A DNA stretch of 64,000 bases from NCBI GenBank assembly GCA_963738185.1, contig CAVTVA010000003.1:310001-374000 (forward strand), read 5' to 3'. Below the pieces are notes generated by a model. It had not been told where the DNA came from, ran no database searches, and worked only from the letters and a program-made list of their open reading frames with translations. Numbering within the stretch: position 1 is the first letter of the stretch; every line of letters begins with the position of its first letter. The position numbers and the translations under genes are program-made. Below are positions 45,711 through 54,293 of this stretch, piece by piece. The DNA is from AP-15 sp963738185 (lineage in GTDB: Bacteria > Pseudomonadota > Alphaproteobacteria > ATCC43930 > CGMCC-115725).

Positions 45711-47708
45711 CTACAGGTCGAGGTCGCGGACGAAGCGGGCGTTTTTTTGGATGTAGTCGAAGCGCAATTCGGGGCGGCGGCCCATCAGCGTTTCGACCAA
45801 TGCCCGGGTTCGGCCGCAGGGCCCGGCCGCCGGCGCTGGCGCCGCCGGATCGCCATCGGTGGCGACGCCGACCCGCAACAGGGTGCGCTGCGCGGGGTCC
45901 ATCGTTGTCGCCTTCAGATAGCGCGCCGGCATCTCGCCGAGCCCCTTAAAGCGGCTGATCTCGATCTTGCCGCGGCCGGCAAAGCCGCTGCGCAGCAATT
46001 CTTCGCGATGGGCGTCGTCGCGGGCATAAAGGGTCACCTCGCCCTGGGTCAGCCGGTAGAGCGGCGGCAATGCCAGAAAAAGATGACCGTGGTCGATCAG
46101 CTGCGGCATTTCGCGAAAGAAAAAGGTCATCAAGAGCGAGGCGATATGGGCGCCATCGACATCGGCGTCGGTCATGATCACCACCCGCTCGTAGCGCAGC
46201 GCCTCCTCGCGGTACTGCGCGCCCGAGCCGCAGCCGAGCGCCAGGATGATGTCCGACAGCTCCTGGTTGGCGCGCATCTTGTCGGCCGAGGCGCTGGCCA
46301 CGTTCAGGATCTTGCCGCGCAACGGCAGGATCGCCTGGGTCTCGCGGTCGCGCGCCTGCTTGGCCGAGCCGCCGGCGCTGTCGCCCTCGACCAGAAAAAT
46401 CTCGGTGCCGGCGGCGCTGTCGCGGGTGCAGTCGGCGAGCTTGCCGGGCAGGCGCAATTTGCGGGTCGCGGTCTTGCGGGCGAGCTCGCGCTGCTGGCGC
46501 CGGCGCTGGCGCTCTTCGGCGCGCTCGACGATGCGCTCGATCAGGAGGCGGGCGGTCGCCGGGTCGGCGCCGAGCCAATGGTCGAAATGGTCCTTGACCG
46601 CATTCTCGACGAGCCGCGTTGCCTCGGCCGAGGCGAGCCGCTCCTTGGTCTGCCCCTGAAACTGCGGGTCGCGGATGAAGAGCGACAGCAGCATCGAGGC
46701 GGAACCGGTCACATCCTCGCCGGTCGCCTGCGCGGCGCGGCGGTTGCCGGCGAATTCGCCATAGCCTTTGATCGCGCGGGTCAGCGCATTGCGCAGGCCG
46801 GCTTCGTGGGTCCCGCCCTCCGGGGTCGGGATCGTGTTGCAATAGGAATGGCTGAACCCGGCCTCCTCGTCTTCGGGCCAGGCCACCGCCCATTCGACCT
46901 TGCCGCCTGCGGCGAACTCGGCCTCCCCGACAAACGGTTGCGGCGTCAGCATCGCCTGGCCGTCGAGGCTCGACGCCAGAAAATCGCCGAGACCACCCGG
47001 GAAACAGAGCCGCGCCTCGGCCGGAACATCCTTGGGGAGCGGCAGCGACGGGTCGCAGCTCCAGCGGATCTCGAGACCGCGGAACAGATAGGCCTTTGAC
47101 CGCGCCATCTGGAAAAGCAGCGCCGGGCGAAAGCCGAGCTCGCCAAAGATCTCGGGATCGGGGTGAAAGCGGACGGTCGTGCCGCGCCGGTTGTTGACCG
47201 GCCCGCCATCTTCGACAGCACCTTGCGCCTGCCCTCGCCGGTAGCTCTGACGCCACAGCCGTCGGTCGCGCGCGACCTCGATTTCGAGCGCGTCCGACAG
47301 CGCGTTGACCACCGACACGCCGACGCCATGCAGCCCGCCCGCGGTGCGATAGGCTTGGCCGCCAAACTTGCCGCCGGCGTGCAACATCGTCAGGATGACC
47401 TCGAGCGCCGATTTTTCCGGGAAGCGAGGATGCGGATCGACCGGGATCCCACGGCCGTTATCGCGCACGAGGAGCCAATTGCCGGCGGCAAGCTCGATCT
47501 CGATACGCGAGGCATGGCCGGCCACCGCCTCATCCATCGCATTGTCGAGCACTTCGGCGGCGAGATGGTGCAGGCCGCGCTCGTCGGTGCCGCCGATATA
47601 CATGCCGGGGCGGCGGCGAACCGGCTCCAGACCCTCGAGGATTTCGATGTCCTTGGCCGAATAGCCGTCGGCGGGCCGCGGCGTGGTGGGGTCGAAGAGG
47701 TCGCGCAT
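45711..47708 (-). CDS. parE: DNA topoisomerase IV subunit B
   Basis: ParE provides the ATPase and TOPRIM parts of topoisomerase IV, which unlinks daughter chromosomes. The 665-residue protein has the GHKL ATPase motifs (EVLDNAMDEAVAG, RDNGRGIPVD, GGLHGVGVSVVNALS) and TOPRIM motifs (EIFLVEGDSAGGSAKQARDR, MTDADVDGAHI), and the C-terminal RFKGLGEMP. The length and lack of a GyrB insertion indicate ParE. The start ATG at 47708 gives the usual MRDLFDP opening; the longer frame is not family-like. Confidence 0.95.
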   Translation of the reverse strand: MRDLFDPTTPRPADGYSAKDIEILEGLEPVRRRPGMYIGGTDERGLHHLAAEVLDNAMDEAVAGHASRIEIELAAGNWLLVRDNGRGIPVDPHPRFPEKSALEVILTMLHAGGKFGGQAYRTAGGLHGVGVSVVNALSDALEIEVARDRRLWRQSYRRGQAQGAVEDGGPVNNRRGTTVRFHPDPEIFGELGFRPALLFQMARSKAYLFRGLEIRWSCDPSLPLPKDVPAEARLCFPGGLGDFLASSLDGQAMLTPQPFVGEAEFAAGGKVEWAVAWPEDEEAGFSHSYCNTIPTPEGGTHEAGLRNALTRAIKGYGEFAGNRRAAQATGEDVTGSASMLLSLFIRDPQFQGQTKERLASAEATRLVENAVKDHFDHWLGADPATARLLIERIVERAEERQRRRQQRELARKTATRKLRLPGKLADCTRDSAAGTEIFLVEGDSAGGSAKQARDRETQAILPLRGKILNVASASADKMRANQELSDIILALGCGSGAQYREEALRYERVVIMTDADVDGAHIASLLMTFFFREMPQLIDHGHLFLALPPLYRLTQGEVTLYARDDAHREELLRSGFAGRGKIEISRFKGLGEMPARYLKATTMDPAQRTLLRVGVATDGDPAAPAPAAGPCGRTRALVETLMGRRPELRFDYIQKNARFVRDLDL

Positions 47709-47899
47709 CGGGCAAATATACGGGAAGGCCGAGGCAGCGCAAGCAGCATCCGGTGGCGGTTGCGCTTGAGACAACTACATCTTGAGCCAGGGTGTCATGA
47801 TTGCCGCCTTGCTGCAATCCCCCGCCGAATGCCGGCGCGGGCGCCGCGGGAACTCTGCGCCGGCTTGCGGGCTTTACCTGGGTGGCAATGACGACCGCA

Positions 47900-48106
47900 A
47901 TGATGACCAACGAGCGCAAAATCTGGGAAGCGGCGCTGCTCTTGGTGCGGCGCCACGGCGCGCTTGCCGCCGAAGTGGCGCGGCACGAGGCGCAGCGGCT
48001 GCGCAGCGGGGACGACGAGCTGACCTGCGTGGTCTGGTGCTGGATCGCGCGCTCGACCGCAGAATTGCTGCGGCCGCTCCCCGACGAGGGCGAACAGGTG
48101 CATTGA
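47900..48106 (+). CDS. Small hypothetical protein (DUF6961-like)
   Basis: A frame of about 68 residues reads TNERKIWEAALLLVRRHGALAAEVARHEAQRL and continues with WCWIARSTAELL. It resembles the short alphaproteobacterial proteins grouped as DUF6961, which have a similar KxxWxxAxxxxxxHG opening. ATGs at 47888, 47900 and 47903 are all possible starts; no strong ribosome binding site decides between them. The stop lies within a 19-bp tandem duplication. The function is unknown. Confidence 0.5.
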   Translation: MMTNERKIWEAALLLVRRHGALAAEVARHEAQRLRSGDDELTCVVWCWIARSTAELLRPLPDEGEQVH

Positions 48107-48123
48107 GGGCGAGCAGGTGCATT
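48086..48123. repeat. 19-bp tandem duplication over the end of the small gene
   Basis: GAGGGCGAACAGGTGCATT (48086-48104) is followed directly by GAGGGCGAGCAGGTGCATT (48105-48123), differing at one base, and then a partial third copy. The first copy contains the end of the small gene at 47900, so the duplication repeats its last codons after the stop. Confidence 0.85.
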
Positions 48124-48262
48124 GAGGGCGAGGAGCAGGGCGAGCGGGATTGAGACTGGTTGCGCCAGCCTTTTGCCCAAGGCTTTTGCGCGCTGCCCCT
48201 TAACCCCGGCGGCAGGCGTCCCGATATCCGATTGGTGTGGATCGCCGATCGGAGGAAGCACT

Positions 48263-48787
48263 ATGGCTGGAGGTCTGTTGGGTCGGCTCGGCGGCAAGGG
48301 GCACACCGCCGAGAAGACATTTGCGGTGTCGCTGAGCGACGAGGAATGGCGCAAGAAATTATCCGCGCCGCAGTTCCGGGTGTTGCGCGAGCATGGCACC
48401 GAGCGTGCCGGATCGAGCCCGCTCGACAAGGAATACGGCGCCGGGGTTTATCGCTGCGCCGGCTGCGGTGAGCCGCTGTTTTCCTCCGATGCCAAATTCA
48501 ACAGCGGCACCGGCTGGCCGAGCTTTTTCGAGCCGCTGGCCGACGCCGTCGAAACCTCGACCGACCGCAGCCTGTTCATGGTGCGCAACGAGGTCCATTG
48601 CCGCCGCTGCGGCGGCCATCTTGGCCATGTGTTCGATGACGGCCCGCAACCGACCGGCCAACGCTATTGCATGAACGGCGTGTCGCTGGCGTTCGCGCCA
48701 GGCGAGGCGGCGACGGGAGACGGGCTGGCAAGCGCGCCGGCGTCCGGCTCCGGCGCTGGCAGCAAATCGGAGCCCGATCTCCGATAA
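48263..48787 (+). CDS. msrB: Peptide-methionine (R)-S-oxide reductase MsrB
   Basis: This enzyme repairs methionine R-sulfoxide. The 174-residue protein has both zinc CxxC pairs (YRCAGCGEPLF and CRRCGGHLGHVF), the substrate motif SGTGWPSFFEP and the catalytic Cys in GQRYCMNGVSL. A good GGAGGAAG site precedes the ATG at 48263. The last 30 residues (Ala/Gly/Ser-rich) are beyond the family core and overlap the convergent marR gene. Confidence 0.94.
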   Translation: MAGGLLGRLGGKGHTAEKTFAVSLSDEEWRKKLSAPQFRVLREHGTERAGSSPLDKEYGAGVYRCAGCGEPLFSSDAKFNSGTGWPSFFEPLADAVETSTDRSLFMVRNEVHCRRCGGHLGHVFDDGPQPTGQRYCMNGVSLAFAPGEAATGDGLASAPASGSGAGSKSEPDLR

Positions 48788-49269
48788 TTTTCCCCTCGGG
48801 CCGGCGGTGCTGCGGCGCCGCTGCCCGAGAGTGCGCGCAACTCGCCGCGCAGGCGATCGGGGTCGGCGCCGGGAAGCAGGGATTCGACCGCGGCGTGCTC
48901 GCGTTTCCACACCGGAAGCGCGGCAGCCAGCAACGCCCGGCCAGCCGTCGTCAGGGTGAGGCGCCTGCTGCGCCTGTCGGTGTCGCCGACCGTCACCTCG
49001 ACCAGGCCGCGGCGCTGCAGCGGCTTCAAATTGGCGGTGACCGTCGTGCGATCCATCGCCAGCACGACCGACACGTCGCCGATGCTCGCCGGGTGCGGGC
49101 GATTGAGCGACATCAGCAGTGAAAACTGGCCACTGGTCAATTCGAGCGGGCGCAAGGCTTCGTCAAAATGCCGCGCCACCGCCCGTGCCGCGCGCTGCAG
49201 GTGCAGGCATAAACAGGTGTCGCGAACGTAGCGGGTAATCTCTCCGGGCAATTCCTCGGCGCTTGACAT
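48664..49269 (-). CDS. MarR-family transcriptional regulator
   Basis: The 201-residue protein has a MarR winged-helix core (LELTSGQFSLLMSLNRP, ASIGDVSVVLAMDRTTVTANLKPLQRRGLVEV, DRRSRRLTLTTAG). The core ends near residue 145; the remaining tail is Pro/Ala/Ser-rich and is encoded antisense to the msrB 3' end, so it may be the result of a lost stop codon. It faces moaD, and a perfect palindrome lies between the two starts. The ATG at 49269 is chosen because the longer version would overlap the palindrome. Confidence 0.86.
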   Translation of the reverse strand: MSSAEELPGEITRYVRDTCLCLHLQRAARAVARHFDEALRPLELTSGQFSLLMSLNRPHPASIGDVSVVLAMDRTTVTANLKPLQRRGLVEVTVGDTDRRSRRLTLTTAGRALLAAALPVWKREHAAVESLLPGADPDRLRGELRALSGSGAAAPPARGENYRRSGSDLLPAPEPDAGALASPSPVAASPGANASDTPFMQ

Positions 49270-49281
49270 GAGCCAATATAT

Positions 49282-49293
49282 GTTGATATCAAC
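49282..49293. promoter_or_regulatory. Palindromic operator between marR and moaD
   Basis: GTTGATATCAAC is a perfect 12-bp palindrome located 12 bases before the marR start and 22 bases before the moaD start. TTGATATCAA-type palindromes are typical MarR sites. It is well placed to repress both directions and respond to the unknown ligand of the MarR protein. Confidence 0.78.
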
Positions 49294-49315
49294 GCTCCCA
49301 GTCAAGGTGGTCGGG

Positions 49316-49585
49316 ATGGCAACGATCTGCTTTACGAGCGCGCTGCAACGGTTTTTGCCGACGGCCTCTGCCGAGGTCGAGGCGGCAACCGTCGGCGAGG
49401 CGCTCGCCGCGATGTTCGAGACCCAGCCGGCGCTGCGCGGCTACCTGCTCGATGACCAGGGCGTGCTGCGCCGGCACGTCGCGATCTACGTCAACGGCGA
49501 GCCGGTGCGCGACCGTTCCGGGCTGAGCGACGCGGTCGGGCGCGGCGGCGAAATCCATGTTTTTCAGGCGCTGTCCGGCGGCTGA
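49316..49585 (+). CDS. MoaD/ThiS-family sulfur-carrier-like protein
   Basis: This 89-residue beta-grasp protein has the MoaD pattern TICFTSALQRFLP ... TVGEALAAMF ... HVAIYVNGEPV ... GGEIHVFQALSGG and ends in the Gly-Gly that is adenylated and thiocarboxylated in this family. It is not near other molybdopterin or thiamine genes. It sits in front of a sialidase-like gene and behind a MarR operator, so it is probably not the housekeeping MoaD. The ATG at 49316 is the family-like start. Confidence 0.85.
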   Translation: MATICFTSALQRFLPTASAEVEAATVGEALAAMFETQPALRGYLLDDQGVLRRHVAIYVNGEPVRDRSGLSDAVGRGGEIHVFQALSGG

Positions 49586-49612
49586 CGTGGCCGGCGGCTG
49601 ATGGAGGAAGAA

Positions 49613-50717
49613 ATGGCGGACCGGCTCCATGTCGCGACTCGCAAGGGCCTGTTCGAGATCGCGCGCCGCGGCGGCGGCTGGGAGGTCATCGACACCCAGT
49701 TTCTCGGCGACCCGGTCTCGGCCGTGCTGGCCGATGACGAGGGCGCCGTCTATGCGGCGCTCGATCTCGGCCATTTCGGCGCCAAGCTGTGGCGCCGCGA
49801 TGCCGAATTCGACTCGGAGCGCGGCCGCGTGGCGCGAGATCGCAGTGCCGGCATTTCCGCCAAAGCCCGATACTGGCGACGACGATCCCCACCCGTGGTC
49901 GCTCGGCAAGATCTGGGTGATCGAGCCGGGCGGCGTGGCCGGGCGGCTGTGGGCCGGAACCATGCCGGGCGGCCTGTTCCGCTCGGATGATGGCGGCGCC
50001 TCGTGGTCGCTGGTCGAGGCGCTGTGGCGGATGCCCGAGCGCCGGCAATGGGTCGGCGTCGCCGGCGGCGAGCAGCCCGGCATCAACTCGGTGCTGATCG
50101 ATCCGCGCGATCCGGCCGACATCCGCATTGGCGTATCGACCGCCGGGGTGTGGGCGAGCGGCGACGCCGGGCGGTCATGGCGGCTGATCAATGAGGGCAT
50201 GTATGCCGAATACATGCCGCCGGAGCGGCGCGGCGACCCGATCGCGCAGGATGTGCATCGTCTGGCGCGGTGCGACGCCCATCCCGAAATCCTGTGGTGC
50301 CAGCACCACAACGGTGTCTTCCGCTCGGAAAACGCCGGCGCCGCGTGGCGCGAGATCACCGCGATCCGCCCCTCTAAATTCGGCTTTGCCGTCGCCGCCC
50401 ACCCGCGCGACCCGCTGACCGCCTGGTTCGTCCCGGCGATCAAGGACGAGCGCCGTATCCCGGTCGATGGCCGGCTCGTCGTCGCGCGCACCCGCGACGC
50501 CGGCGCGAGCTTTGAGGTGCTGAGCCGCGGCCTACCGCAGCGCCATGCCTACGATCTGGTATGGCGCCACGCGCTCGCGGTGGATCAGACGGGCGAAATA
50601 TTGGCTTTTGGCTCGACCAGCGGCGGTCTGTGGATTTCCGAGGATGGCGGCGATTCGTGGACCATGCCCGAAGCCAGGCTGCCGCCGATCGCCGCGGTGC
50701 GCTTCGCACCTGTCTAA
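49613..50717 (+). CDS. Sialidase-like/BNR-repeat beta-propeller protein, frame broken near 49820
   Basis: The protein of about 367 residues has BNR-type Asp-box repeats: FRSDDGGASWSLV, SGDAGRSWRLI, FRSENAGAAWREI and SEDGGDSWTM. The N-terminal HVATRKGLFEIARRGGGWEV is typical of cytoplasmic propellers called exo-alpha-sialidase or glycosyl hydrolase by homology only. No signal peptide is seen. The first 65 residues are in a different frame from the rest; one extra base near 49820 joins them. It follows moaD by 27 bases. A hydrolase role is not proven. Confidence 0.82.
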
Positions 50718-50795
50718 TCGTCATCCGCGAGGGAGAGGCGGTGAGTATCGGCCTCTCCAGAGAACCTTCAGCTGCAACCCAGAAGGAATTAAGCG

Positions 50796-51209
50796 ATGCA
50801 GGTTCAATCTTATTTGTTCTTTGACGGACGCTGCGAAGAAGCGATCGAATTCTACCGCAAGGCGCTCGGCGCCGAGGTCGAGATGCTGATGCGCTTTAAG
50901 GACTGCCCCGAGCCGCCGCCGGCCGGCACCTTCCCGCCCGGCTCGGAGAACAAGGTCATGCATGCCAGCCTGAAGATCGGCGACACCAATGTGCTGGCGT
51001 CCGACAGCCAATGCGCCGGCCAGCCGAGCTTCCAGGGTTTTGGGCTGGCGCTGACGGTGCCGAGCGAGGCCGATGCCGACCGCGTCTTCGCCGCGCTGGC
51101 CGATGGCGGCCAGGTGCAGATGCCGCTCGGCAAGACCTTCTTTTCGCCGCGTTTTGGCATGGTCGCCGACCGCTTTGGCGTGACCTGGATGGTGCTGGTC
51201 GAGCACTGA
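50796..51209 (+). CDS. VOC-family protein, PhnB/YjdN-like
   Basis: The 137-residue protein begins MQVQSYLFFDGRCEEAIEFYRKALGAEVEMLMRF, the PhnB-type glyoxalase/bleomycin-resistance fold, with GFGLALTVPSEADADRVFAALA and FGMVADRFGVTWMV. These single-subunit proteins are of mostly unknown function. GAAGGAA precedes the ATG. It is likely cotranscribed with the YCII-domain gene 36 bases downstream. Confidence 0.9.
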   Translation: MQVQSYLFFDGRCEEAIEFYRKALGAEVEMLMRFKDCPEPPPAGTFPPGSENKVMHASLKIGDTNVLASDSQCAGQPSFQGFGLALTVPSEADADRVFAALADGGQVQMPLGKTFFSPRFGMVADRFGVTWMVLVEH

Positions 51210-51245
51210 CGGCGCAAAACGGCTGATCGGCAGGGGGCGACGACG

Positions 51246-51656
51246 ATGCGGTTCATGATGCTGATGATCCCCAAAGGCTACGAGAAGGCGGCGCCGGGTA
51301 CGATGCCCGATGCCGCCGCCATCGCCGCGATGATGAAATATAACAAGGAGATGCAAGAGGCCGGCGTGCTGCTGGCGCTCGAAGGGCTGCATCCGCCATC
51401 GATGGGCGCGCGGGTCTCGTTCGGCGGCGGCAAGGCAAAAGTGACCGACGGTCCTTTCCCTGAGGCAAAGGAGGTGCTCGGCGGCTACTGGATGATCGAC
51501 GTAAAGTCGAAGGAGGAGGCCATCGCCTGGGCCATGCGTTGCCCCGCTTCGCAGAACGAAATGATCGAAATCCGCCAGGTGCAGGAGATGTCGGAGTTCC
51601 CGGCCGAGGTTCAGCAGCAGGCGGCGGGGCTTTCCGAATTGCCGCAGCGCGGCTGA
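51246..51656 (+). CDS. YCII/DGPF-domain protein
   Basis: The 136-residue protein shows MRFMMLMIPKGYEKA, MMKYNKEMQEAGVLLALEGLHPP, KVTDGPFPEAKEVLGGYWMIDVKS and EIRQVQEMSEF, the DGPF/YCII pattern of dimeric alpha-beta barrel proteins. Such genes often neighbour VOC proteins or ECF sigma factors; only the VOC neighbour is present here. The biochemical role is unknown. Confidence 0.9.
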   Translation: MRFMMLMIPKGYEKAAPGTMPDAAAIAAMMKYNKEMQEAGVLLALEGLHPPSMGARVSFGGGKAKVTDGPFPEAKEVLGGYWMIDVKSKEEAIAWAMRCPASQNEMIEIRQVQEMSEFPAEVQQQAAGLSELPQRG

Positions 51657-51729
51657 TTTTCGCGGCGCTCCCGCGCTTGCATTGGCGGCGCGGGCTTGAT
51701 CTGATCGCTTGCCTCTCGGGAGACGAGCG

Positions 51730-52746
51730 ATGACCCTGCCCCAGCCGAGCCGCTTTCAATTTGCCGGCGATCTGGCGATCTGCCGCATCCTGAACGGGAT
51801 GTGGCAGGTCTCCGGCGCGCATGGGCCGATCGACCCCGCACGCGCAGTCGACGAGATGTTCGCTTATCACGACGCCGGGTTCACCACCTGGGACCTCGCC
51901 GATCATTACGGCCCGGCCGAGGATTTGATCGGCGAGTTTCGCCGCCAGTTCGCGGCGCAGCGCGGCGCCGAGCGCCTGCTCGAGATCGAGGCGCTCACCA
52001 AGTGGGTGCCGCATCCCGGGCCGATGACCCGCCGTGTCGTCGAGGATGCGATCGATGTCTCGCGGGCGCGGATGGGCGTCGCCTCGCTCGACCTCCTGCA
52101 ATTCCACTGGTGGGACTATCGCGACCGGCGCTATCTCGACGCGCTGCGGCACTTGGCCGACCTGCGCCGCGACGGCAAAATCCGCTGTCTGGGGCTGACC
52201 AATTTCGACACCGAGCGCCTTGGGGTCATCCTCGATCACGGCATCCCGATCGTCTCCAACCAGGTGCAGTATTCGCTGATCGACCGCCGGCCCGAGGCCC
52301 GGATGGCCGCATTCTGCGGCGAGCATGGGGTGAGCCTGCTGGCCTATGGCGCCGTGCTCGGCGGCCTGCTGTCCGAAAAATATCTCGGCCGCCCGGAGCC
52401 GGGTCGCGGCGCGCTCGCCACCGCCTCCTTGCAAAAATACAAGCAGATGATCGATGCCTGGGGCGGCTGGCCATTGTTTCAGGAGCTGCTCGCGGTCCTA
52501 AAGCCGATCGCCGACAAGCACGGCGTCGGCATCGCCAATGTCGGCGTGCGCTATGTGCTCGACCGTCCGGCGGTGGCTGGCGTCATCGTCGGGGCGCGGC
52601 TCGGGGTGGCGCAGCACCGCGCCGAGAATGCCCGCACCTTTGGCTTCGCGCTCGACCCCGGCGATCGCGCACGCATCGAACAGGTGCTGGCGAAATCGCG
52701 CGACCTGATGCAGCTGATCGGCGATTGCGGCGACGAATACCGTTAG
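51730..52746 (+). CDS. Aldo/keto reductase
   Basis: This 338-residue TIM-barrel oxidoreductase uses NADPH in characterised relatives. The catalytic tetrad is visible as TTWDLADHYGPAE (Asp and Tyr), EALTKWVPH (Lys) and LLQFHWWDY (His), and the cofactor site as VIVGARLGVAQHRAENA. The ATG at 51730 is preferred over the upstream one because GGGAGACGAGCG supplies a binding site there. The substrate is unknown. Confidence 0.88.
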   Translation: MTLPQPSRFQFAGDLAICRILNGMWQVSGAHGPIDPARAVDEMFAYHDAGFTTWDLADHYGPAEDLIGEFRRQFAAQRGAERLLEIEALTKWVPHPGPMTRRVVEDAIDVSRARMGVASLDLLQFHWWDYRDRRYLDALRHLADLRRDGKIRCLGLTNFDTERLGVILDHGIPIVSNQVQYSLIDRRPEARMAAFCGEHGVSLLAYGAVLGGLLSEKYLGRPEPGRGALATASLQKYKQMIDAWGGWPLFQELLAVLKPIADKHGVGIANVGVRYVLDRPAVAGVIVGARLGVAQHRAENARTFGFALDPGDRARIEQVLAKSRDLMQLIGDCGDEYR

Positions 52747-52790
52747 TGGTGGGAACCAAACGGGTGATTCCCAGTCATGGACGGCTGAAT

Positions 52791-52868
52791 CGAGATTGCT
52801 TCGTCGCTCTGCTCCTCGCAATGACAACGCCTTTGAGGTGTCATTGCGAGCGAAGCGAAGCAATCTCG
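52791..52868. repeat. Palindromic intergenic repeat, GTCATTGCGAGCG family, copy 3 (arms in swapped order)
   Basis: CGAGATTGCTTCGTCGC ... CCTCGCAATGACA is followed by TGTCATTGCGAGCG ... GCAATCTCG. The parts are the same as in copies 1 and 2, but here CGAGATTGC and GCAATCTCG are outermost. It lies between two convergent genes (52746 and 52977) and could end both transcripts. Confidence 0.85.
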
Positions 52869-52976
52869 GGCGGCGCCCCAGGTACCGAGTGTAAGGTTCG
52901 CACCACTAGCTTATCGGCTCGCTCAGCACCGCCCTCCGCTGCGCGAGTGGCATCGTTGCGCGCCGGCGCCTGCCCC

Positions 52977-54122
52977 TCACGCCCACAGCCGCTTCGAGGC
53001 GATCTGCGCGCCCTCTCGCATCGCGGCGAGCTTTTTGAACGAGATGTCGGGGTCGAGCTTGCCGTAGCCGGCGAAGGTGCCGAACCCGCAATCGGTCCCG
53101 GCGATGACCCGCTCGCGGCCGACGATGTCGGCAAAGCGGCAGATGCGCTCGGCCACCAGCTCGGGATGCTCGACATAATTGGTCGAGGTGTCGAGCACGC
53201 CCGGGATCAGGATCTTGTCATCAGGTAGTTTGGTTTCCTGCCACACGTTCCATTCATGCGCGTGGCGCGGGTTGGCGGCTTCGACGACGAGGGCCTGCGG
53301 CTTTGCCTTGACCAGGATCGGCGCGACCTTGGCAAAGGCGATGTCGTGGTCGTGCGGCCCCTCGTAATTGCCCCAGCAGATATGGATGCGCGCCCGGTCG
53401 GCCGGCACGTTGCGCAAGGCGTGGTTCAGCACTTCGACATGGAATTCCGCGCGCTTCAGGAACTCGTCTTCGCCGAGGTCCTGAAAGCTGGTGTGGTGAG
53501 CCATTGCCAGGTCGGGGCAATCGAGCTGCAGCACAAAGCCGGCATTGGCGATCGCCTCGTACTCCTCCTGCATCGCCGCGGCGACCGCTTCGACATACGT
53601 CTCGTGGCTCGGGTAATACGCATTGCTCTGGAACACCGGCACCAACCCCGGCGAGGCCGCGGTCATAAAGCCCTCGGTCACCGTGACTTGTTCGAGTGCT
53701 GCGCGCAGATTGGCCAGATCCTGATGCAGCGGCTCGCGGTCCTGCCAGGCGATCGGCCCGGTGCATTGGGCGCGCCGCGCTACATTGGTACCGGTCATCC
53801 GCTCATAGGCGGCGAGAAAGTTTGGGTGGTCGCGGGTGTCGAGCCGGGGCTTGGCCGGCTGGTGCCCGGAAAAGCCGGTCAAGCGGTCGGCGATATAAGT
53901 GGAATAGCCAGGCTTTGACATCTCGCCATCATTGACGATGTCGATGCCGACCGCGGCCTGGCGGCGGACGATATCGAGGACGGCCTGATGCACCAGCCGG
54001 TCAAGCTCGCCTCGGTCGTAGGCCTCGCCCCGGTCCTTCTTGACCAGCAATTGCCGCAATTCGGGCGGGCGCGGCAGGCTGCCGACATGGGTCGTCAGGA
54101 TGCGGTCTTGGCTCGTCTTCAT
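52977..54122 (-). CDS. MetE-core (cobalamin-independent methionine synthase C-terminal) family protein, copy A
   Basis: The 381-residue protein corresponds to the catalytic zinc barrel of MetE without its N-terminal half. It begins RILTTHVGSLPRPPELR and has probable zinc ligands in IHICWGNYEG (His and Cys), VVEAANPRHAHEW (Glu) and AGTDCGFGTFA (Cys). Such stand-alone proteins may transfer methyl groups from other donors; true methionine synthase activity is not certain. It is divergent from a close paralogue starting at 54294. Confidence 0.88.
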   Translation of the reverse strand: MKTSQDRILTTHVGSLPRPPELRQLLVKKDRGEAYDRGELDRLVHQAVLDIVRRQAAVGIDIVNDGEMSKPGYSTYIADRLTGFSGHQPAKPRLDTRDHPNFLAAYERMTGTNVARRAQCTGPIAWQDREPLHQDLANLRAALEQVTVTEGFMTAASPGLVPVFQSNAYYPSHETYVEAVAAAMQEEYEAIANAGFVLQLDCPDLAMAHHTSFQDLGEDEFLKRAEFHVEVLNHALRNVPADRARIHICWGNYEGPHDHDIAFAKVAPILVKAKPQALVVEAANPRHAHEWNVWQETKLPDDKILIPGVLDTSTNYVEHPELVAERICRFADIVGRERVIAGTDCGFGTFAGYGKLDPDISFKKLAAMREGAQIASKRLWA

Positions 54123-54215
54123 CAGAACCCCCAGGATCAGCGTTTCTCCGCTCGCAAGCATGCGCTGCCATGCCGGGGCCGGCAAGGGAATGGCGCGCCG
54201 GCCGCGATCGCGTGG

Positions 54216-54244
54216 TTGACCGCGGCACCGCAAACCGCTAATTC
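54216..54244 (+). promoter_or_regulatory. Probable promoter of MetE-core copy B
   Basis: TTGACC (54216-54221) and TAATTC (54239-54244) are separated by exactly 17 bases. The predicted start site is near 54251, and a GGAGAGGG site precedes the ATG at 54294. No riboswitch-like structure is evident in the short leader. Confidence 0.5.
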
Positions 54245-54293
54245 ACCTTTGGTTAAGTAAGCTTGGCCGCGGACACGCGGAGAGGGTCCGGCG

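Noticed and set aside
44058..47099. Two plus-strand frames of about 500 codons opposite the CoA-transferase and parE
   Set aside because: Both are antisense shadows of well-conserved genes and show no signal peptide, start site or family pattern.
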